Below are positions 12,845 through 24,180 of a stretch of 64,000 nt of DNA, in pieces. The position numbers and the translations under genes are program-made. Below the pieces are notes generated by a model. The model was given only the letters and a program-made list of their open reading frames with translations, made no database searches and was not told the origin of the DNA. Every line of letters begins with the position of its first letter. Position 1 is the first letter of the stretch. The stretch comes from Helicostylum pulchrum (lineage: Eukaryota; Mucoromycota; Mucoromycetes; Mucorales; Mucoraceae), in NCBI GenBank assembly GCA_025677825.1, contig JAIXMO010000019.1:372001-436000 (forward strand), written 5' to 3'.

Positions 12845-13252
12845 CTAATTTGGTAATAAAACTTTACTGATTTTATATCTAATACCTAAATAACTAAGGT
12901 AGTCTAATTCTGGAAATACGCGAACTCTACGTACTTCTGGAAAATGACTATCTTCAATATCTATAAAAGTTCCCTTGATACGAATCGTATCTTCTAATTT
13001 TTCATAGTTTACTAAATCCAAAGGAATCCATCGCAGTTCTTTAAAAAATAACCATTGTGCAATAATATTTCGTTTATTATTCTTCTTCATAGCTGATAGT
13101 GTATATTGTGCAGGACTTCTATCACGCCGGCGTGCTGTTGTCGTATTAGCTATTATTTCACCACCATCGAAATGACACTTCATTGGTGGTAAGACAACCA
13201 TGTCGCTAGTTTTATTAGTAGTAACATAAATACCGATATTAGTATGTGTCAT
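12845..13252 (-). CDS. hypothetical protein, 135 residues
   Basis: Single open frame from an ATG (MTHTNIGIYV) to a stop, no signal peptide or membrane segment. Basic middle (TARRRDRSPAQ, KKNNKRN) and a beta-rich C-terminal half (IRIKGTFIDIEDSHFPEVRR) that could be a small beta-barrel. I recognise no family. It is convergent with BOS1 and nearly abuts it. The codon pattern looks coding, so I call it real, though the N-terminus could be spliced differently. Confidence 0.6.
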   Translation of the reverse strand: MTHTNIGIYVTTNKTSDMVVLPPMKCHFDGGEIIANTTTARRRDRSPAQYTLSAMKKNNKRNIIAQWLFFKELRWIPLDLVNYEKLEDTIRIKGTFIDIEDSHFPEVRRVRVFPELDYLSYLGIRYKISKVLLPN

Positions 13253-14677
13253 GATGTATAATATGATAGTAAAAAGTATTCAAATAGTAGGTAAAGAGAG
13301 AAAGAAAAAAAAAGAAAAAAAAAGGTCATTTTTTATCAAACAATCGATATCATTTGACTGGTATTTTCTATTCGTGTGAGGTGTCATGCAACCTTAACTT
13401 TGTAAACCCAAGTAGATATTAACAAATGATATGTAACGATCTCAACGTTTATCAACTATGATTATTAACTAGCTGTAAATTTATTTACGTGCATGTCTGT
13501 CTCTTTTAGTTAAATTTTACTACTCGACATGTAGATAAAGTCAATTAGTAGCACAATCCAAATAAAGTATAATTGTTTGCTTAACTGTTTATTGAAATGT
13601 ACATATGATGGTTGATCTCATCACGCCACGTGCAACCTTGTTTTTGTTGTTGTTGTACATACACTGGAAGCTTAGTATATTACGCGGTCTTTTTACAGAG
13701 TAAGGTACCCTTACAACTTTCTATATGTATAATGATATGAATTAAGAAAAAGTTAAACTTGAGAAAAAAAAAGGATAAAGTAGTTAACTTGATAAACTTC
13801 ATTTACCTGACTAATCGTTTAGTTGTAGGGTATTAAAGCGTACTTTTGTATACTTACATTAATCGTGCGAATAAATGTCGCATACTTTACCAAGCGAAAA
13901 CTTTCACTGACATAGTAACCTTCTATCCTTAACTCTATTACTCCACGGGATCTGGTTTTTTTAACAAAAAGAAATTATGTTCTTCCCGTGTTAACACATG
14001 CATGTACTATTCTTTTAAGCCCATTTACTCACAAGTCTCACACAAAAGTCAACTGGGGGGGGGGGGGGGGTTACAAGTACAATTTCTATTTGACACTTTT
14101 TTGCAGGTAAATTTATATGAGAGTGAAACCAAAAACCCCCCCCCCCTTTTTTTTTTTGGCTGCTGAACGGTGATTGAAAGAAACATATTTCATATTACCC
14201 AATTTAATCATTCCCTTGTCTACTAAAAAAAACCCTGGACTCAAGTGACAAGAATTGAACGGTAAAAAGTTGGGACCCTTTCTGTACAGGTTTTTTTTCT
14301 CTCGCAGTGACTCGTCATGCAATCCTTGTTTGTAGTTCGATATTCATGTGAGAATTAGCCAATGACATCTTGTAGGGAATTATGGTGCTTAGATAATCAG
14401 ACATGTAAAAACTTGTAATTTTGATCTGCACACCCAAAACCAAACTGGTTAATAAAGCGATAATAAATTATCGCTTTTATAACAACTCAGGCACATAAAA
14501 AAACAGAAAACTGACAGGTACTTGACCTTCTACTTTTTAAAAATAAACCCTTTTTTCACTCCACTTAAACATTCCATAGTATAAAAAAAAAATATAGAGC
14601 ATAGAGAAATTATAGAACAAAAAAAGGCTTAAAACCTTTCTTCCTCATTTATTTTTTTGGCAGCAAAAAAAAAGAAC
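13253..14677. other. 1.4-kb intergenic region with homopolymer tracts
   Basis: No supported gene. Contains a 16-G run (14055-14070) and an 11-C run (14136-14146) about 65 bases apart, which could pair. A 69-codon minus-strand frame at 14113-14322 overlaps these tracts and is not credible. The part next to 14678 is the RPL19 3' flank. Confidence 0.5.
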
Positions 14678-15308
14678 TTATTGACGAGCTTCGAACTTCT
14701 CAATCTTCTTGTTAGCACGACGCTCACGGACGGCCTTGTTCTTGGCACGGAGAACATCAGCTTGTTCAGCGAGGGTCTTGGCACGAACCTTCTCGGCCTT
14801 AGCACGATGAATGTGTTCGATGAGGACACGCTTGTTCTTGAAACCGTTACCCTTGGACTTGAGGTAAAGAGAGTGATAAAGATGCTTATCGATCTTACCA
14901 GCTTCTCTGTACTTGGCCAAAAGACGACGGAGGACACGCATACGACGCATCCAGATAACTTGGCTGGACATACGAGCATCGGCAGTACCCTTTCTCTTAC
15001 CGTGACCCATATGACGACCGTTACGCTTAGCAGCGGCACGGACAAGGACACGATAACGAGATTGAGCAACCTCGGGCTTACGGATAATCAAACCATCCTT
15101 GACAAGCTTACGAATGTTGGCACGAGAGTTGGCATTGGCGATTTCATTAACCTCATTAGGATCTAACCAGATTTTACGTTCACCACACTTGAGGACGGAG
15201 GCAGCGAGACGCTTTTGAACAAGCAAACTGACCCTATTAAATTTTTTTTGTAACGTTTAGTTATAAAACTCTTTTATTTTTTATTCCATCAAAACGTTTG
15301 TATTACAT
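14678..15308 (-). CDS. RPL19: 60S ribosomal protein L19 (eL19)
   Basis: Large-subunit ribosomal protein. The body (15233-14678) encodes [20 protein letters not shown] and the rest of eL19, ending in the long basic helix typical of the family. No ATG opens this exon. The only reading that gives a proper family start joins AT at 15308-15307, immediately followed by donor GTAATA, to G-GTC-AGT after acceptor AATAG, making [10 protein letters not shown]. The start codon is thus split by a 73-bp intron. Total 185 residues (yeast 189). Strongly biased codons as in RPS23. Protein identity is certain; the split start is inferred from phase and homology. Confidence 0.95.
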
Positions 15309-16676
15309 TTTAAAAAATCGACGAAAGCGAAAAAGAGGAGGCAACACTAATTTCGCCTGTTTAGCACAGTATATAAAAAAAAAAATTTGCGCTGAAGAAA
15401 AAAATATAAGCCACCCAAACAATTTAAAACGGCGTATATGAAAATGCATTTGATGTTTTTGATTTCGTCTAACTAAAGAAGGTGTGCTGGTTTGGTAAGT
15501 GTCAAAACCCATTATGTGTATACAAGTAACAAAAAGGGGTTATTACTGGTTTTCTATTACTTGAAAACTTGATTCGATTCAATTATATTTGCTAGTGCTT
15601 CTAGGGTGTACATCTATACATCTGTTCTATCGAATGTAAGTTTGCAATTCGTCAGTAAATTTATTTATCTCGGCTTATTATTCATAATATTTATGCACAA
15701 TCGCTTTTTTTATTGAAACATAGTGTATTTTTAGGAGTACGAGTTGATTTATCGGATCTATTACCAAATATACGCATGCAATTGTAATATTTATAACGCG
15801 TAATGATATCGTCTATAAAGTTTACGTCTAGTACGAATAGATCAAGAAGTCTTTTTTCTTAAAAAAAGTATTGATATATCGCTGATATTACCTACGGAAT
15901 ATATAAAATAGATTTTACTAAATAACTAACTGGGATCTCGTTACATAACATGACACGATTTAACTAGCGTAAAAAAAAGGTAAATTTATTGAATTCGCGT
16001 GTACTTCTATGCTTCTTTCTTAATAACGTTTAGAAATATGTGTATAAAAACAGAGAAAAAAAAAGTAGAAATTACGTTGATAAAAAGAACCCACAAGTTT
16101 AACAGGGCAAACAAAACAAACCTATTAGAGACGGGATCGGGGAAACCTTTGTACACTTTAATTTATTGTTGACCAAAGATGAGCAAACTGTATGATGCGA
16201 ATAAACAATGCGCAATACAAAAAGTGAAAACAAATCCAATTGATCCTTCAGAGGTCAACACAATAAATTATTCTATTAAAAAAGAAAAACGAAAAACTTC
16301 AGTACATTAAAGAAAAACCCTTTTTTTTTTGCGTGTAACTTTTCTGCAAAAACTTTCAACCTTTTTGTGCTTGTTCTTAAAAACTAGATGAGTTAATAAA
16401 TTCGGTGATTTATGCTTGGGCCTATTGAAATTACTCGTACAGAAAAAAAGCACTTTTTTCTCAATATCCGTGATAAACTATCTCGCATACATATATTTTG
16501 TTTTTTGTAAAACTACTCCTTCTACTGAAACTTTTCGTTACGTCTTTTGTTCTGACGGTGGCTTGTTTTTTAAGATTTTTGACAGGAAATTTGGAACTAC
16601 GGTCACGAAAGTAACGGAAAAAAAAAAAAAAGTTTCTTCTAACCTTACTTTCGACACTTTTTGTTTAAAAAGAAAA
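15309..16676. other. divergent spacer RPL19 / HPM1
   Basis: About 1.37 kb, AT-rich, with poly-A and poly-T tracts close to both starts. Open frames here (for example 16416-16772) overlap the HPM1 start in the wrong frame and show no family features. No gene seen. Confidence 0.55.
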
Positions 16677-18143
16677 ATGGCTTTCAAGTTCAATTTCACA
16701 GTGTGTATATATCACTCAAAGACGAAAAAAAAACCTCTCTCCACAATGGCAACTAACAGCCTTCTTTCTTAGAGTGAGGACTTAGATCTCGAGGATACTG
16801 AAGAGAATCAACAATTAGAGTCTAGTCTCAATGAGTTAACTATTGACGAAACCGACGATATTAACAAGATACCTAGCCGAGAATATGACATTCTTGTAAG
16901 CTCTATTTCTTTTTTATATGAAAAAGTATAATTTACTGATATTGGCTATAGTCTTCACCTTTACCTAGTGTAATTCAAGCTGATATCCTTCAAGTACCTA
17001 CCGTTGAAAAGGCACTTTATAAGCGTACTTTAGCCGACGTCAAATTTCAAATGGCTGAACAAGATACTCTTATTGAGGAACACGATGATAAAGATGTTAT
17101 TCCCATGTTAAACTTGAGTGGAAATACTGATTTAATCAAGGGTGTATATGAAGGTGGTTTTAAGACTTGGGAATGTTCAATTGATATGGTTCAATATTTA
17201 TCTGGATTACCTGAAGTTCAAATTACTAACAAGAAGGTTTTAGAGGTACACACACACACACATATTCCTATGTACATGTAAAGATATACTTTTGACACTT
17301 TCTTTTTTCTTTAAAAAAAATAGCTTGGTTGTGGTTCTTCCCTTCCTTCTCTTTATCTTTTATCTCGTAGTAATACCAACAAAGTCGACGTACAAGATTA
17401 TAATGACCAGGTTATTCGTTATATCACTATACCAAATATTCTTTTGAATACCGTTTTGACTGTGCAAGAACCATCATCCAATATTGTAGAAGAAGAAGAA
17501 ATCAAGGAAGAAGAAAGTTCTGAAGAAGAGGAGGACTCTGAGGATGAGGAAGACGATGAGGATGACAAGCGTATTGAAGAAGATGTTAATACGTGTGATG
17601 CTGAAGCAGAAATTCCCACAGAAAAAATTTCTACCATGTTACAATTAGTTTCTGAGCGTACAAGAGCATTTGTTGGAGATTGGAGTACATTGCCTGTAAA
17701 ATCTTGCAAGAAAAAAAAAAAAAAAAAAAAACTAAAAAAGGAAAGCAACTAAAAAAAATATTTATTATATAAATTAGGAACAATTGAACGTCGATCAGGA
17801 GAAATACGATATGATTGTTACATCAGAGACTATTTATGCAAAGCACGCTTTACCCGATTTGATTAGCGTATTCCAAAAAGCACTCAAAAAACCTGACGGT
17901 GTTTGGTAAAGCAGAAAATAATACATATAAAAAAAAAGCTAATAATTTTTTTTTAAACCTCTGTTTAATAGTTATGTTGCTGCCAAAACTGTTTACTTTG
18001 GTGTAGGTGGAGGTATTTTACCCTTTTGTAATTTATTAGTCAAGACTAAAGATAAGTCAGGAGATCAAATGAAATACGAAAAGGTTTTCGAAAGCGAGAG
18101 TACTGTTAAGCGAGAAATCCTTAAAGTCTCTTGGGACTTGTAG
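16677..18143 (+). CDS. HPM1: protein-histidine N-methyltransferase, METTL18/Hpm1 family
   Basis: SAM-dependent enzyme; yeast Hpm1 and human METTL18 methylate a histidine of ribosomal protein L3. Six exons (16677-16700, 16773-16895, 16952-17245, 17324-17695, 17778-17905, 17972-18143) give 370 residues. The start MAFKFNFTSEDLD matches the family's conserved MxFxFxF opening. KGVYEGGFKTWECSIDMV precedes methyltransferase motif I (VLELGCGSSLPSLYLL), and later VTSETIY and YVAAKTVYFGVGGG are typical of this branch. An acidic run of Glu/Asp with Ser, about 40 residues (encoded about 17490-17590), interrupts the fold between motif I and motif IV, probably a surface loop. Confidence 0.9.
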
Positions 18144-18870
18144 GAAAAACTAGTTTAGGTGACAGTTCACGTTGTGTTATGGTCGCACAAACAAAATAAA
18201 AGCCTTGGTATTATTGTTATTTCCTCCTCCTTAAACGCCATATTTCTGGTTCCAATTCTATTTTGTATAATAATAAATAAACTTTTTTTACAGAAAATAT
18301 ATGTATATCGAGTTTTAGTTGTTGGTTTTCAGAGTTAAAAGAAAAGGCAAAGAATAAGAAAATTATGCTATTCAATATTCAATATATAAAGCAACAATTA
18401 AATAAATTACCAAAAGAATCTCTAGAATTTAGGGAAGTGTACCACAACAAGTTTTATTACCAGCTTTTACACACCTTGAATCTCACTTTTTTGTTTGATT
18501 GGCCTAATTAGCCTAGTCAACTCTTTTTGATCTCACCTAAATTAAATTTAAATCACTAGTTTAATAGCTTAGAAAAAAAGGACATATATAAAAAAAACAC
18601 ATGTCAAGCTACTCAGTATTTACCGAAAGAAAGGTAAAAAAGAAGAAGGCATATCATGCATTATATATGTAATTAATTACCAGGAAATAGAATGCCGAGA
18701 TCAAGATAGTGGAACAGCCCAACCTTTATCTGTAATTAAATCGCGTGCCATTAAGTCTTGACTAAACTTAAATTCGTTTATATAAGGTCGCAACTTTATT
18801 TTTTACTTTTTACTTGCTCCTTCTTTTTCATCTGTTTTTCCTTTCTTTTTTTTTCCGTTACTTTGCCACT
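18144..18870. other. spacer between HPM1 and the cysteine-rich secreted gene
   Basis: About 730 bp, AT-rich. The last 60 bases before the next gene are CT-rich, a common fungal 5' leader. No gene seen. Confidence 0.5.
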
Positions 18871-19188
18871 ATGAAATCATTTACATTCCTTTATATTTCA
18901 TATGTTGTCGCCACATTATTTACAACTGGATCAACAGCCAAATCATTGGATTTAAGCGAATTTGGACTATGTGATGTACAAGGAGATGCATCCGATTGTG
19001 CTTTCGCTTGTCAAGAAATGGTAGGAGGAAGAGGAAACTGTATCTTCAATAAATGTTACTGTACTGAAAAAGCAGAAATTGGAAAATGTGAAGATGATGA
19101 TCATGAAACTTGCGATGCTCTCTGTCAAGATATGTCTCCAACGTTGATTGGTTTTTGTATGGATGATCAGTGTAACTGTATTACCTAA
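18871..19188 (+). CDS. small secreted protein with two defensin-like (CS-alpha-beta-type) cysteine modules
   Basis: Single exon, 105 residues. The start ATG at 18871 opens a signal peptide (hydrophobic FTFLYISYVVATLF, likely cut after TGSTA). The mature part has two tandem copies of one six-cysteine pattern. Copy 1: C-x8-C-x3-C-x9-C-x4-C-x-C (from CDVQG to CYC). Copy 2: C-x7-C-x3-C-x10-C-x4-C-x-C (from CEDDD to CNC). CxxxC paired with CxC is the signature of the cysteine-stabilised alpha-beta fold of defensins and related antimicrobial or toxin-like peptides. The charge is acidic, unlike most antimicrobial defensins, so an effector, inhibitor or signalling role is equally possible. Fold assignment rests on cysteine spacing alone. 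Confidence 0.75.
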   Translation: MKSFTFLYISYVVATLFTTGSTAKSLDLSEFGLCDVQGDASDCAFACQEMVGGRGNCIFNKCYCTEKAEIGKCEDDDHETCDALCQDMSPTLIGFCMDDQCNCIT

Positions 19189-20240
19189 AAAAACGAAAAA
19201 ATAGCTTTACCAATAAGAACTTGGATTTTAAGCCCTCAACTCTTCTGTACCACCACCATCACTTTCCTTTATACCACACCGTTCCTCTTTCCTTGAGGTT
19301 TTTAATACTACTACTACTACTACTATTACTACTTACTATTACTAATACTTGGCTCTATTTTGTATATAAAAATCAAAGAGTTATAATGCTTAATCCTTCC
19401 TTTCCCTTCACATTTTTCTTCTTCTTCTCTCCTCCCTCCCTCCCTCCCTCCCTTATCAATTCTTTTTTTTACCGCAATAATAATAACAATGAAACTATTT
19501 TATTTCATTATTTGCCAATTACTATGCATGCCGTTTTTTTCTTTCTCTTTAACTTTCATTATGCTGTGCAATTCCTTTTATATTTCTCTGTTTCTGCATA
19601 ACGTAAATGTCTGCTTATAAATATGTATTTTTTTTTACTTACTTTCGGATGTTATTTCTTTTTGGTATATGCTGAATCCAAATCAATTCTAATCCGAGGA
19701 TGATAAAATACCATTAGCTCCATAATACTCGTATTTGCATATACGTTAGCCAGTCATTTTTGTTGTATACGTATGTGTACTTGTTGTCCCAACTAGATTC
19801 ACACAGTTTCCTTTTTATGCGAATAGAGCCAAGTTGAACGTGTAAATAAATCATGCAGCGAGAATTTTATCAAACGCGAAATGAACCAGAAAATATAAAA
19901 CTTCCAAACACGTCAATTTCCTCTTTACATGATGTATTGCTTTATAGACTTCAAATGTTCTATGTCGAGTAGCTATCTATCCAGAATTATTTATCTCTTT
20001 TGACCGTTATTCTACTGGCACGAAATAATAATAACTCGTAGTATCTGCAGCTTACTCGATATTATACCTTACTTTGAAACTTGTACTGCCAGATAAACGA
20101 TACAGCAACCAAGCAGACATGCGACAGCACTTTCTGGATATGGTCTCCTGTCCTGTTTGGAGATTATAGAGAGTCCAAAGTAGAAGTATTGTGAGGCTTT
20201 TTTATAATGTATACGTTTAAAAAATATTTTATTAAATTGT
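19189..20240. other. gene-poor region with simple repeats
   Basis: Contains CTA-type triplets (about 19308-19333) and a CCCT tandem (about 19430-19454). Open frames across these are low-complexity and not credible. No gene seen. Confidence 0.5.
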
Positions 20241-20540
20241 GGTGTGAGTGTGTGTGTGCATACTATTTCAGTTCTCAAAGAGATACTCTTTGATTAACAA
20301 GATCAACCGCGAGAAGGTAATGGTATTACTGTTCCCAAAGAGAAACCGGGTCCTAATGAAAGGCAAGAAAGAGAAAGACGTATTAAATAAGGGCGAAAGG
20401 GTTCCTAACAAAAGGGCAAGAAAAAAGAGGGTTGGTGCAGTAAAAAAGAGTAAAAGGGTCCCTAATAAAAGGGTAAGAAAAAAAAAGAGAACAGCCCCCA
20501 TAAAAAGGACAAGAGGAAAAAATAGAGGTGAGCGAAGGAG
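20241..20540 (+). repeat. imperfect tandem repeat encoding basic repeats
   Basis: Starts with a short GT run (about 20240-20258). Then about three imperfect copies of a roughly 60-base unit built on GGGTCCCTAATAAAAGGG plus a purine-rich tail (about 20335-20515). In one frame it reads as repeated KRVPNKRVRKK-like blocks. The frame (20248-20679) has no recognisable domain and the upstream part is arbitrary, so I treat it as repeat DNA, possibly the worn end of a transposon gene. Confidence 0.4.
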
Positions 20541-22200
20541 GATGTTTAGCAGTGCTGTTGCTATCTATCAGCACAAAACATGGAGCGCATGCCCAAAGTC
20601 ACGCAGCAACGAAGGGATGGACATCCATCCACTACACCGATCTCCACCGGTGAAGAATGTACAAAAAACCTACCTATAATACATGCCGGTAACTTGCAAC
20701 TACGTGATACATGCCAACGGGTACCGCTGTTCAATGACCAACATCATCTCTATAACCAATCAAGCGAGGACTAATTCCACCTCCTATTACCCAGTGTGCC
20801 CTCGCGCGGACAATTAACGAAATCATTACAAACGGGTGGGCGGATTTCCGTAGGAGTTTTCACGTTACCACAACATGTACCATCTTCTGCTGTAAAGACG
20901 CAAGCTCATACAAACGGAAAATTTATATAATTATTTCATTGTCAAGAGGAGCTGTGAAGATACGCTTTGCGTTTTTGATACTCTGTCGAGTACTTGAGAG
21001 GGTCTTTTTCAGTGTAACAATTGATATGTGCAGCAAACACAGACAATTATTCATAATTTTATACGTATAAAAAAAAAGACAGCGAATGTGTATGGTTTAT
21101 ATAATTTTTTATTAGGTGAAAAAAAACCAGAAAGTGCTTATCTTTGTTTCCTAATGCCGCAGTAAACAGCAACTAGTACTCACAGGACAACTACCATGAG
21201 AAGGTGTAAACACATCAGGTCCCAAAAAATAGGTCTTTATCCGATAACTATCACTTACTCCCATTACAGGAGTATCAAACTACCAAGCCATGCTTAGATA
21301 CCACACTCGTATTACTTTTTCAGTTTAAGGCCAACCAGCAACACACAAAAACGAAAAATTAACACCGGTCTCATACTAGATCCAAGTGAGGCTGGCTTAA
21401 GAATAGGCCCTACACTATCCAAAAACGTCAACAGCATGTCACTATACACATTTACGTCCTCCGTCAACACCAGACAGCATCTAGCGCGTTGTTGGGAAAG
21501 TGGTGGACGTATGAACAGCTGCGGGAACCATCACCACCGAGCTGCTCTAATGCAGATTTCCAAGGCAAGCATAAAAACGCAAGGGTAGAGGCGATCTACT
21601 AAAATGCATGTCTGACCTTCAAGATCAAATAACCCCTTAACATAGAGTCAAAAGATCCCCCACTTATATAAATGAGTTAATGGTCAAAAAATAATGTTCA
21701 ATCCCACATGCACACGAAGATTGCGGTCGGTATTAGCACTCATATGCTACTAAGTGACCAGCAATAGAATGGTGACCACAAAACTGTCGCCCGCGCAAGC
21801 TGTTAAACCATCAAAGCTATTTGTTATTTTACTAACAAAAGTGATGTGTGCTAATTGGCATGCAAGACGCTGGCACTAGCCGCTACTAACAGCAAGTCGC
21901 TACGAACATTAATAAGTAAGCCCTAAACCTTTACAGCGGCATAAGTAACCGATCTCTGGTCTTACGCTATACTACCCCAGTCATAGAACCTGAAGCATGT
22001 CCTCCAAGAGATAAAGAATGGCGAAGAAGAGAAAGGAAAAAAAAAAAAGGAAAAAAAACCGCGTTTTTTATTTTGCTGCAGATCATTGTTAGCCAATAAA
22101 AACGCTCCATTTTTTTTGGTTGACCAGAAGTCAAGCTTCCCGATGTACACAGAAAAATATTCAAGCAACCATTTCCTTATTTCGACAATATAAATAGTTA
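20541..22200. other. anomalous, more GC-balanced tract, probably decayed mobile DNA
   Basis: About 1.6 kb with visibly fewer homopolymers and more CA/TG, CG and GC words than the flanks, and no long open frame on either strand. This fits an old, heavily mutated insertion, but I recognise no motif of reverse transcriptase, transposase or integrase and cannot define ends. Confidence 0.35.
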
Positions 22201-22594
22201 GCGTATTGCTTGACTAAAAACATATAAAATAACAAATCCTTTTTTTTAATAATTTAGTAACTGCCATAGACTTAAAGTATCTTAGTGTTCACTTTCATTT
22301 GTTTTAGCCTGTATTCCTTTCATATATTTCATTATTAAAATATTACTTTTTTAAATTTAGGTGTTAGAGAGAAAGAGTAAATAGGAGTGGGAACAAGGAC
22401 AGGTGTGAGGTGAGTGTAATATATATTTCGAAGGAGGAGAGGCCAGTCATCTTTTTCGCATTTCGCGGTACGTTTGTAACAGAGTAGTACCTTTCATTTA
22501 CAAAAAAAAAAAAAGATTTGTATGGGAACCGAAATTCCGTTTTTATTTAAAGTCCTTTGAATGCCATATTGAGGGAAATAAAAGACTGGGAGTT

Positions 22595-22720
22595 ATGTAT
22601 TTTAAAACCTTCACTCTTTATGTTACAAGAATTGATCAAATCAAGGCCAGAGTCCCAGTCTTGACGCTTCTTGTTGCATTTGAGACAACGCGGTCCAGTG
22701 TTTCTGCGTTGAGCCTATTA
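22595..22720 (-). pseudogene. short zinc-knuckle-like coding remnant
   Basis: On the minus strand one frame reads RCLKCNKKRQDWDSGLDLI between stops, a CxxC knuckle in a basic context like those of transposon or nucleic-acid binding proteins. No start and no continuation found. It lies just downstream, on the same strand, of a copy of the dispersed repeat at 22980-23370. Tentative. Confidence 0.25.
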
Positions 22721-22979
22721 CAGCAAAAATTAAAAAAAAAGAACAATGAAAAACATGCTCTAGAAAACTGGGAGGAGGGTTTTTTCTTACTGCAAATTTA
22801 GCAGTATATGGACACCTTTTGAGAGGGAGAGCAGTTATAAGTAGCAAAAAATAATACTTCGGCTTTTTGTATTCGAACGGCAGAAAAACAGTCCAGAGGT
22901 TTCTCCTAGAAGTTTAAATGCAAAATTAAGTACATGCAACGACAACAGTTAAAAAAGAAATACTTACGATTTAGCAGTA

Positions 22980-23370
22980 AGTAGAAGCGTGGTGTATTAC
23001 TTTTCGCGTACCTTTATAAAAGGAGCCCATCTATCTGCACGGTATTACCATCGAGTGGAAGGTGGTTACTTGGAAGCATATCTGTTTTTAACAGTATAAA
23101 GAAAACAAAAAAGCTAAAAACAAAACAAAAAAAGAATATAAGGCATGAGTTTATTTAAAAGGTGAACATATAAATAAAAATAAAAATAAAAATAAAAAAG
23201 AGAAAGAAAGTCTAGAGAAAAAAAAATCGAATAAATAGTAGTTTGAGGGTCACTTTCATTGTTCAAAAATAGGGAGGCTTATTTTCTAATGTGATCTATT
23301 TAATCATTTTTACGTTGATATCTATAATTTGTTATACAACATCAAAAATACCTAAAAAAAACGCTGTGAC
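22980..23370. repeat. dispersed repeat, copy 1
   Basis: Shares ordered blocks with 42240-42735: GCGTGGTGTATTACTTTT at the left, then TATAAAGAAAACAAAAAA, then TTTAAAAGGTGAACATAT, a simple-repeat slot (here AATAAA units at 23175-23200), GAGAAAGAAAGT, AATAGTAGTT, and TTATTTTCTAATGTGAT near the right. Weaker related copies lie at about 52655-52930 and 53265-53480. Function unknown. Confidence 0.7.
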
Positions 23371-24180
23371 ATTTTTGCCAACCACATGCTTAAGTTTTGT
23401 TCTTTTTAAAAGCTGTTCATTTTTTTTTGGATGATTCAGTCCTATTTAAACTATCTATTTTTTATGAAGAACATCGTTAAGTTATTGATGATAACTTTTT
23501 AAGGTGAAAAAATTGACAAGAAAAAGGTATGAAAAATGAACAAAGGGTTTTGTCTCATTCTAATCCAGACGCATCTTATTTAGAGGTTTGTTAAGTTAGG
23601 GCATAACTTTGCCAATTGGCAGTTACACTTTCTTTTATACTCTACTTGATAAATATCCTGTTTTTAACAACTCGTATGGACGGCATTAGAACATCTCTTT
23701 ATCAATATAATCAGTGTGTTTATATCAATCAAGGGTCCCCTTATCGCATTTATTTATTGGAGGTAAATATTATTATATACTTGGCAAGTATATTTAAACT
23801 ATCGCCTTATTTATAGACCATTATAAACTTACCTACTAGAAAAACTATATTATTATATTCGCGGATAGAGATGTCAGTTGTAGGCGACATACATTTATAA
23901 GCAAATGCTTAAAAGCATAAAGTTTATATTGTAAATCGATAACCAATATTCAGGGACCTCACTTGGCCACAACATGAAAATTCGTTCCTGTGTCATATTG
24001 GATAACGAATGACCTTTTGGCAATTTATATTCCCCCCCCCCGCCCCTCTGTCTCTTTCTCTTTCTATCTCTCTTTTCCTCTCCCTCGCTTTTGTAATACC
24101 CCCTTATATACTATTACCAGATTCTTTCTCCCCTTAAAATAGACATACAAATGATAGAAACTAAATTCGATCCTGTTTAT
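23371..24180. other. gene-poor spacer with a Fanzor-linked short match
   Basis: Holds a roughly 33-bp segment (about 23551-23585, GTTTTGTCTCATTCTAATCC onward) nearly identical to one at about 41821-41855 inside the second Fanzor fragment, and a C-run at about 24032-24042 followed by a CT-rich tract. The 66-codon frame at 23616-23816 has no support. Confidence 0.4.

Noticed and set aside
14657..15166. 169-codon plus-strand frame
   Set aside because: Exactly antisense to RPL19, whose biased codons keep the opposite strand open.
20248..20679. 143-codon basic protein
   Set aside because: Generated by an imperfect tandem repeat with a GT-rich start; no domain or splice context.
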